Positions 57,113 to 64,000 of a stretch of 64,000 bases of DNA are shown piece by piece. The DNA comes from Odobenus rosmarus divergens (taxonomy: Eukaryota > Chordata > Mammalia > Carnivora > Odobenidae). Within the stretch, counting starts at the first letter, position 1, and the number at the start of each line of letters is the position of its first letter. The position numbers and the translations under genes are program-made. A model generated the notes under the pieces. The model was not told where the DNA came from, made no database searches, and saw only the letters and a program-made list of their open reading frames with translations. Where the stretch lies: contig NW_004451648.1 in NCBI RefSeq assembly GCF_000321225.1, positions 485,918-549,917 of the forward strand, written 5' to 3'.

Positions 57113-57799
57113 CAAGACACCTGCACCTACACCTGCTTGTGTTTCTTGGCTTTTTTGCATCTTGCCCCACAGTCAGGGTAGGGGCGCAAAGTCTCAGGGA
57201 ATGGGTCCCTTCAGGACAACCTAGCTGTGATGCTTCCCGCTGTCTCAGTGACTGCCATCAATTCCAGGAAACGATATCTGGCATTACTTCTGATATATGA
57301 GTGTTTAGCAGAAGCTTGTGGACTAGAAGTAAGTGGCTAAAGATGAAGAGTGGGAATTCCACTGAGACCACTGGTATAGGCTATGATATGACATCATCTT
57401 TGACTAGGACACATAGGGACCAAGGGCATATGGATATGGAATAGTTGAAGGTGAAACAATGAGGGTTGGTCCTCCTACTCTGCCTCATGTCTGACCCCCA
57501 GTCCTCCAGGTGAGTGCAGCGGGGATCCTGACGGTAGACAGAGGGAGTCTATAACTTGCAAAGGAAACAGACCCATTCCTGGCAGGTACTGAGCTCTGTC
57601 AAGGCTATAAATCTTAACACACCAAAGAAATGATGTTTATTCCCCCTTCTCACCAGCAGGGGAACAGGAAGAACAGCTTTAAGTGCGGGTGGGTAGGACT
57701 CTGCTGGAAAGAAGAGACTGATAGCCAACCATAAAGAGCAATACAGGCCTTTGTTTTCCAGTCTCATCTGGACTTTGGACACTTGTGTAGTACTGACAA
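57113..57799. other. No recognised feature
   Basis: No element identified. Confidence 0.5.
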
Positions 57800-58035
57800 C
57801 AATAATAGCTCCCAGTAATGGCTCTTAATTTGTGTCATGCTTTTTCCATGTTGTATCTCATATAATTTTCACACTAACCTGATAAGGAAGGCATTTTCAT
57901 CTCAATTTCACACTTGATTCATCGGGACTAGAGAGGTTCTGTAAGTTGTTCAAGGTCACGCAGCTAGTAAGTGACAGAGTTGCTCTGGGAACTCCGGTCA
58001 GTCTGAGTCCAGAGTCCATGTTGTCTGCTCCAGTA
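57800..58035 (-). mobile_element. MIR SINE
   Basis: 'tatctcatataattttcacac', 'gttcaaggtcacgcagctag', 'gtaagtgacagagttgctctg', 'gtcagtctgagtccagag' in reverse MIR order. Confidence 0.85.
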
Positions 58036-58766
58036 TACAGCCCTGCCTCTCTTAGCCATTTATGTCCCTGACTCTTTTGGCCACAAGGAGGAGGAGGAAA
58101 GCACAGTAGCAGCTCAGGGCCAGCAGAAGCCCCTCTGGGCACTGGGATGATTGCATACCCCACTTCTGGAGCATCATCTACAGACCTGGTCATCATGTGT
58201 CTTCTTTGTTCTGAAACACTAGAGCATGTCCCCAGTACTGCAGCTGGGATGGAAGAGAGCTCACAAATTGTTCTTGGTAAGGAATGAGTGAATCAACCAG
58301 CAGGTGAATGCTGCCTTTGAGAACAGTCAACGAGGAATCGTGCAAACATTTGAAAGATTTTCCATGGAGAATAAGGTTTGTCTCTAGACATTAGAAATAG
58401 ACTGGCATATGGGCAGATTTTGGTTTGCTGCAGAAAAATAATTTCTAAGAACTGGAGTTGTCAGTGGGGGAAATGGGCTGCCTCTGTTCCAACGCTTGTC
58501 AGACGTATTGGAAGGATGATTTCTCTATAGGTAAGAATTTGAGTAGATGGTCTCCAAGGTCCTCCTAATATTAACGGTCTAGTATCCAAAGTCTTGAAGG
58601 TGGATGTCATATTTTACGCCCCATCTAGCTAAGTGCTTTGCTAGAATTGTTGATTGAATAAATGAACAAAGCTGGCCCTTGGGGTTCTCTGCAGTAACCT
58701 GAAGTAGGTGTGTGGAGCACATTCTCCTCATCCTCTTCCCACGTTCTGTGACCTCATTTTCAACAG
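58036..58766. other. No recognised feature
   Basis: Unassigned. Ends in the pyrimidine-rich stretch before the next exon-like segment. Confidence 0.45.
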
Positions 58767-58968
58767 ACAAGACTGAAACTTTATTGCTCAGTACGGCCCT
58801 CCAGGCTGAGGTGTTCTCAGGCATTTATGCAGACTATAAGGAGAAGATCAAAGCGACGGGGCCAGGAATGTCTTGCAGCTCTGGTGGAGGCAATGCATTC
58901 CTATTCTGGGATGGAAAAGAGAAGCACAGCCTCTGGGTGACACAGCTGGACTGGCCTGGAAGGAACAG
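58767..58968 (+). other. Candidate coding exon B
   Basis: Acceptor tgtgacctcattttcaacag preceded by a long pyrimidine-rich stretch, and donor aggaacag|gtgcat (weaker than exon A's). 202 bp open in one frame. It needs two bases to complete its first codon, exactly what exon A leaves over, so A and B could splice in frame (phase 1). Translation unrecognised; it has a Gly/Ser patch and an aromatic-rich C-terminal half. The phase match has a one-in-three chance probability. Confidence 0.2.
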
Positions 58969-59318
58969 GTGCATATAAAGCCATGTGCATGACAGGAGTG
59001 ATGGAGACTAGAGAGTGGGGTCAGAATCTTACTGTCCTTGGGGTAACACCTGAGGTTCTGGAAAGCTCCTTATGGAAATCCTCCTCCACTTTCCAGGGGC
59101 TCAAATTATTTTATGGGGAAAAAGCCTTCATTGTACATTGTACATCAAAAGCTCAAAGCAAATGACTCTTGAACATCATCTAGGTTAGACTGAAGGTGAA
59201 CCTCTCTGAGGTAGGTTGTGAAGGAGAGAAATGGGGAAATGGAATATTTTGCACCCCTCCACATATTGGAGGAGGGAATATGTTCACTGCAGGAGGGCAG
59301 GAGCAGTCAAAACTTCTG
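58969..59318. other. No recognised feature
   Basis: The 60-codon frame at 58983 is not supported as a gene. Confidence 0.45.
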
Positions 59319-59334
59319 AGGACTGGGCGCCTGG

Positions 59335-59521
59335 GTGGCTCAGTTGGTTAAGCGACTGCCTTCGGCTCAGGTCATGATCCTGGAGTCTCCAGATCGAGTC
59401 CCGCATCGGGCTCCCTGCTCAGTAGAGAGTCTGCTTCTCCCTCGGACCCTCCCCCCTCTCATGCGCTCTCTCTTTCTCATTCTCTCTCTCTCTCATAAAT
59501 AAATAAAATCTTTAAAAAAAA
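59335..59521 (+). mobile_element. Carnivore SINE (SINEC), young-looking subfamily
   Basis: Plus-strand copy sharing the 'aagcgactgccttcggctcag' and 'atcctggagtc' variants with the copy at 5434. Perfect 16-bp TSD aaaacttctgaggact (59319-59334 and 59522-59537). Confidence 0.97.
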
Positions 59522-59537
59522 AAAACTTCTGAGGACT

Positions 59538-59919
59538 AATTTTTCTCTCTCACAGTAGTGCCTCAGCTAGAAGGAGACGGTAGAGATACTCCAATTTGAA
59601 AAAGGTCCCACAGGACTGACTAAAGAAGGTGGAATTTTAAAAATGGTTCATGCTTCAGGATTTTCTCTGAAATTTTGGCCCTATAAGCTATGCCTGGGAG
59701 ATTTTGGCCACCTCTCAAGGATCTCATAGGGTTCTTGAGAGCCCTGTACCCACAGAGCATCTTCGATGGTCTCAGCAGATAGTTCTTTCTGTTCTCTGCT
59801 CCTGCCTCTCCTTATCTGAACCACTCTGATCATCTGCCTTCTTCAAGGAGCACCTGCCAATACCGACTGTGGTTCCTGGTCAGAAATTTTAATTTCCTTA
59901 GGAAATAGAAATGTCTTTT
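59538..59919. other. No recognised feature
   Basis: Nothing assignable. Confidence 0.5.
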
Positions 59920-60085
59920 ATTTATTTTAGCGGGGGGAGGGGCAAAGGGAGAGAAAGAGTCTTAAGCAGACTCCACGCTGACTGAGGAGCCTGATGCAGG
60001 GCTTGATCTCATGACTCTGAGATCACGACCTGTGCTGAAACCAAGAGTCAGACGCTTAACTGACTGTGCCACACCCAGGCTCCCC
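59920..60085 (-). mobile_element. Older carnivore SINE, internal deletion
   Basis: atttattttagcggggggag: the GA tract is largely lost. The body 'cttaagcagactccacgctg', 'ctcatgactctgagatcacg' and the head 'gtgccacacccaggctcccc' remain. TSD gaaatgtctttt / caaatgttttt, imperfect. Confidence 0.9.
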
Positions 60086-61236
60086 AACAAATGTTTTTCC
60101 TAACAACGTTTTTGCTTTTTACATGTAGAGTCACAATTTTGATTTGCATAGATATGGAAACACATGATACAAAATATGGTTATGTACTTAACCAAGTGTT
60201 TTAAATAGTTGGAATTTTGATTTCCAAATTCAGCCATTTGGTTTCCGAATTCAAACCATTCACACCAAATCCTTGAAACCATCCCCCTCAGGGCATTCAC
60301 ACAGTTAAGCATATTATTTCTGGCTAATGAACCTCTAAGGCTTAACCCGTGTTAAGCCCTTAGCTGCTCAGGTGGCAGAGGCCTTCTGTCCCCTCTCTCA
60401 CCTGGCTGAGTCCGGACTGTCCTTCATATGATGCTTCCCCATGCTGGTTGGCTTTTTCCTTTATCACGAGTATCATCCCCTCCTTTTTCTGCTCTCTAAA
60501 TTATTGTCATCCCTCACATTTCCATCTGCGGTCTCTCCCTGTTTCTGAGAAGCCTGCCCAGAGTTCTTATTGTCCCTTCCCTTCTGCTCCTTTTTCACCC
60601 CAAGGCACTTAGAGTTTCTACCACCCACTTCAGATTGGCTTTCTTCTTCCTTTCTGGTACACACTGAAAATCCTGATTAGTGTTCTTACCTTGGTGGAAC
60701 AAGGGCACTTCTTACCTGGGGCTGTCCTTAGTAACCATGCCTGTGCTGTCTTCAAGGGGACAGAAATCAATTAGTCTAACTCCTGCCCACCCTTCATCTC
60801 TTTTATTGATAGACATGTGGGAGGGGAGTGATTTATCTAATTGGTAAAACTGGGAAGAACAAACGGGTTGCAAGCAGCCCAGCTCCCCCTCCTCCTGCCC
60901 CCCGACCTTGCAAAAGCCTGGCTGCAGAGAATATTAATTCTCCACTTTTTCTCCAGGGAAAAGTCTTGAATTCTTTTGGGAGCGGTGTGCAAATCTGCTA
61001 AATTCTGTGTTTCATTTTCCAGCATATGTGGCTCTCTCACTAAATTACATCCTCCAATTTGACTTTTGTTGATAATAAAGGTAATATTTTGAGCTTCAAT
61101 TTACCATTTTATGGCTTTATCTTTAAATTTACTTAATGCTCAAATTAGGAAACAGGGGGTATTATCTATTAGCGACCTTAACACCAGGAAGTGATGGCCT
61201 TGGCGTAGGTTTGTGGAGGCAGGAGGCATCCATCAT
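60086..61236. other. No recognised feature
   Basis: About 1.1 kb. Pyrimidine-rich 60370-60650 could be a decayed L2 but is not supported. No gene seen. Confidence 0.4.
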
Positions 61237-61590
61237 TCAGACTGCTTGACGACACATTGCTCCGCTGTGACGGCTCTGTCTCAGATCATTTTGAACGGGC
61301 TCAGCCTCAGGATACGACGACTCAAGAATGGACTGCCAGCTCCCAGATGGGGTCATCTGGTAAACAGAAATTTCGGCAACATTCATTTGGTGTTGCTCAA
61401 ATATCCGGGCCAGAAGTGGCATCTTGGTTTTGGCACTGGGCACATTTAGCTCTTCTTTCTGATAAAAAGTGATCAAGAGGTTTTGCTGCTTGGAGAGGCT
61501 GCCCCTGAAACTGGAAATGAGTTCACCGTGGCCGAAGGTGCCTAAGTCTAGCCCATCCGAACACTGGACCCCTGTGGTCAAGGTAGAAGC
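61237..61590. other. CpG-enriched non-repetitive block
   Basis: About twelve CpGs in 320 bases (cttgacgacac, ggatacgacgactc, accgtggccgaag, cccatccgaac). Three frames are open across much of it (114 codons minus; 78 and 71 plus), none recognised. It could be a conserved element or an old retrocopy. No intron/exon structure seen. Confidence 0.25.
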
Positions 61591-61599
61591 AGAGAGACC

Positions 61600-61805
61600 C
61601 GGGAGCCTGGGTGGCTCAGTCGTTAAGCGTCTGCCTTCGGCTCAGGTCATTATCTCAGTTTAGGGTCCTGGGATCGAGCCCCACATTGGGCTCCCCGCTC
61701 TGCGGGAGGCCTGCTTCTCCTTCTCACACTCCCCCTGCTTGTGTTCCCTCTCTCGCTGTCACTCTCTCTGTCAAATAAATAAAATCTTTAAAAAAAAAAT
61801 GAACC
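61600..61805 (+). mobile_element. Carnivore SINE (SINEC)
   Basis: Plus-strand copy with a short duplication-like insertion ('attatctcagtttagggtcc'). TSD agagagacc (61591-61599 and 61806-61814), 9 bp perfect. Confidence 0.96.
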
Positions 61806-61814
61806 AGAGAGACC

Positions 61815-62624
61815 AGGATCAGGTTTCACATGATTAAGAATATAAATTTTAGGTTAAATATTCTCTCCATCAACAGCCTTACCTATTGTTATTGCCCCCA
61901 GCGTATGGGCTTATGAAACACAAAGAGAAGTCTGAGAGCCCTGTATCAGAATGGAGATATTGCCATTAGGTGGATAAGAGATTTAATGGGTTTGGAATTA
62001 GAGTCTGACAACAGCGTGACAGACAACTCTATGAAAAGTCTTCAGTTGTTCTCCGGAGACTGAGGTACTGGGTGAATCAGAGAGCACTACTGGCTCAAGG
62101 GAGAACAGTGAAGTTTCAGGAGCTCCAGTATCTCAGGCAAAGTATTAGGTTGAATGACCACAGGCCTGCAGACGATGAAGAAAGCCTGGCATCCGGGTTT
62201 TGGGAGACTTTCAAGAAGACAGGTAGGTCTGTAACTTAGAGTGTCAGGCATGGCTCCTTGAAGAGATTGCACAGACAGACTGTCTGAGGGTCCCTCCCAG
62301 GGGATTGTGCCCAAGAAGTGAACTAAACTGACGCTCAGAGAAAGCTTTGCATTCAGGATGTCACTTTATAGCTCTGTATGTCTCCCGAGCTCCAGGTGCG
62401 CATCCTCAGCCCCGTGTACCCATGCTAGAGTGACTGACTTGTCCCAGTTTGCCTGGGGTTTTAGCACTCAAAGTCAACTATCTTAGGAAACCTCTTGGTC
62501 CTGGGCAAGCCAAGATGAACGGTCACTCTATGGTGTGGCATATGAATGAGGGGTCACAAAGTGTTTATTGAGTGGATGAGGGCATATAAGGAAGTATCAT
62601 GATACCACACGAGGATCACACAGA
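61815..62624. other. No recognised feature
   Basis: No element identified. Confidence 0.5.
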
Positions 62625-62800
62625 GGGAGAAGCACAGGCTTTAGCAGGAGATGGACCTGGGTTAGAATTCTCACCCTCACTTACTAACTCTGTGACCCTG
62701 AATAAATTATTGATCCTCCCAGACAGGTAATGTGTATAAAGCATCTGAGATAGTACTGTAATATCAGGTGCTCAGTAAATGGTAGCTCTTATATGATTTT
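62625..62800 (+). mobile_element. MIR SINE
   Basis: 'ctttagcaggagatggacctgg', 'cctcacttactaactctgtg' and 'ggtgctcagtaaatggtag' in plus MIR order. Confidence 0.75.
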
Positions 62801-63209
62801 GACATAAAAGTGATATTTGTGGGAAGGTTATGTACAGTTGCTCCTGATTCCAGAAGAGGTACACAGAAGCCTAAAAAGGTTTGTGAGACCAGAGACCCTT
62901 TTGAGGTTTTGGTGTCTACTGTAGTTTTATGATCTGAGTCTTTCTAGGCTCTGGAGATTTGGAGGTATTTCTGTATTGCTCTTAATGCCACTGTAAAGAC
63001 ATTTAGAAGAGGAGCAAAGACAGCACATTTCCCTCTCCTCTTCTAAAAGCTCATCCTACATGGGTACCTGTTTCTTGAGGGCTCAGAGCAGCTAATGGTG
63101 AGCTACCATTTGGTGTGGTATGGATGGAAGGTGAGTGGCCCATGCTATGGAGGATGTAGTTTCATAGGCTTTGATCAGAATATTGGAGATTGGAGGTATC
63201 TTAGAGTTT
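62801..63209. other. No recognised feature
   Basis: Nothing assignable. Confidence 0.5.
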
Positions 63210-63332
63210 ATCTGGCTCAATTCCTTCTTCTTGTATGTGAATAAACTAGAGGAGACCCAGAGAAGTAAGGTGATTTGTTCAATATCATACTTTGAATTAG
63301 TGGAGAGCCAGGATCAGAACCAAGATCTCCTG
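63210..63332 (-). mobile_element. MIR fragment
   Basis: 'ctagaggagacccagagaag', 'gtgatttgttcaatatcatac' and 'gagccaggatcagaacc' in reverse MIR order; cut by the following SINE. Confidence 0.6.
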
Positions 63333-63523
63333 GGGCGCCTGGGTGGCTCAGTCGATTAAGCGCCTGCCTTCAGCTCGGCTCATAATCTCAGGGTCCTGGA
63401 ATCGAGCCCCGCGTTGGGCTCCCTGCTTAGCAGGGAGTCTGCTTGTCCCTCTCCCCTTGCTCTTCCCCTACTTGTGCTCTCTCTCTCTCTCGAATAAACA
63501 AATAAAATCTTAAAAAAAAAAAA
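63333..63523 (+). mobile_element. Carnivore SINE (SINEC)
   Basis: Full-length plus-strand copy. Perfect 17-bp TSD agaaccaagatctcctg (63316-63332 and 63524-63540). Confidence 0.98.
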
Positions 63524-63540
63524 AGAACCAAGATCTCCTG

Positions 63541-63656
63541 ATAACTAGTGTGCATATTTTCCTCTATATGTACTGCCTTTTTGTGCTCCGTGGACATAGT
63601 TTCCTTCATTTTTGTTCTTGTTCATAGCATACTTTTAGATTGGAATTGGGCATGGG
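63541..63656. other. No recognised feature
   Basis: Short spacer. Confidence 0.5.
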
Positions 63657-64000
63657 GCTAGTTTTCTATTTTTGTGTCACGAGTTACCAGAAACTTAGTG
63701 GTTTAAAACAACACACATTTATTATCTCACCGTTTTTGTGGGCCATGTCTTGACATGGTTTAGCTAGTTCCTTTGCTCATGGTCTCCCAAGGCTGCAATC
63801 AAGATGTTGAATGGGCTGTGTTCCTTTCTGGAGCTCAGAGTCTGCTTTCAAGTTCACATGCTTATTGGCAGAGTTTAGTTTCTTGTGTTTGTAGGACTCA
63901 GGTCTGTTTTCTTGCTGGTTGTCAGCCAGAAGCTGCTCTCAGCTCCTGGAGACACATTTCATTGCCTGTGACCCTCTGACAACATGGAAGCCTACTTCTT
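63657..64000 (-). mobile_element. MLT1-like (ERVL-MaLR) LTR, cut by the window edge
   Basis: 'agttaccagaaacttagtgg' with 'tttaaaacaacacacattta', 'caaggctgcaatcaagatg', 'tcttgctggttgtcagccag' are reversed MLT1 blocks. It is the same family and orientation as 707-1441. The far end lies outside the window. Confidence 0.65.

Noticed and set aside
57480..57520. Donor-like cctccaggtgagtg
   Set aside because: No plausible acceptor and open segment upstream within exon range.
1111..63523. Recurrent SINE bodies as tRNA genes
   Set aside because: They derive from a tRNA but carry SINE tails and TSDs and lack a complete cloverleaf.
5434..63523. Evenly similar repeats suggesting a CRISPR-like or tandem array
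   Set aside because: Copies are about 190 bp, dispersed, in both orientations and have individual TSDs: ordinary SINEs.

Overview
The window is mammalian nuclear DNA with no convincing protein-coding gene, rRNA, tRNA or CRISPR array. Its identity comes from its repeats. About thirty tRNA-derived SINEs share the carnivore CAN/SINEC box (a head reading CCTGGGTGGCTCAGT and a 3' end of (AAAT)n AAATCTTTAAAA). The canid SINEC_Cf head and the felid variant of the SINE body are absent. One L1 3' UTR resembles what I remember of bear, seal and mustelid L1 elements. I infer a caniform carnivore, probably an arctoid (bear, pinniped or mustelid group), and an intergenic or long-intron segment.

Layout. 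0.3-2.7 kb is an old L1-type remnant split by an MLT1-like LTR that itself carries a SINE. 5.4-7.7 kb holds three plus-strand SINEs, a minus-strand L1 3' fragment and a SINE/L1 chimera. 9.0-9.7 kb is a solitary ERV LTR on the minus strand. 12.0-12.6 kb is an MLT1-like LTR. 14-17 kb is two L2 remnants riddled with SINEs. 17.9-19.7 kb is a second copy of the old L1-type remnant with a SINE nested in an older SINE. 25.7-29.2 kb is a dense MIR/L2 field. 32.2-34.0 kb has two MLT1-like LTRs and a possible spliced exon between them. 35.6-38.9 kb has four SINEs, two hAT remnants and an L2 tail. 39-44 kb is AT-rich and SINE-free, with a perfect 21-bp inverted repeat. 44.4-54 kb has scattered SINEs, MIRs and a plus-strand L1-type 3' remnant. 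55-61 kb is the most GC-rich and SINE-poor part and holds two phase-compatible exon-like ORFs. The window ends inside another MLT1-like LTR.

The open reading frames are short, overlap repeats or lie in low-complexity sequence, and none was recognised as a known protein. From 8.5 to 36.7 kb all fourteen SINE copies or fragments lie on the minus strand. Most SINEs have clear target-site duplications (TSDs), which fixes their boundaries and the order of insertion. Repeat names come from remembered consensus features, not a database search; subfamily names are deliberately avoided. I found no evidence of an undescribed biological system. The best leads are the chimeric retrocopy at 7.2-7.7 kb and the exon-like pair at 56.6-59.0 kb.
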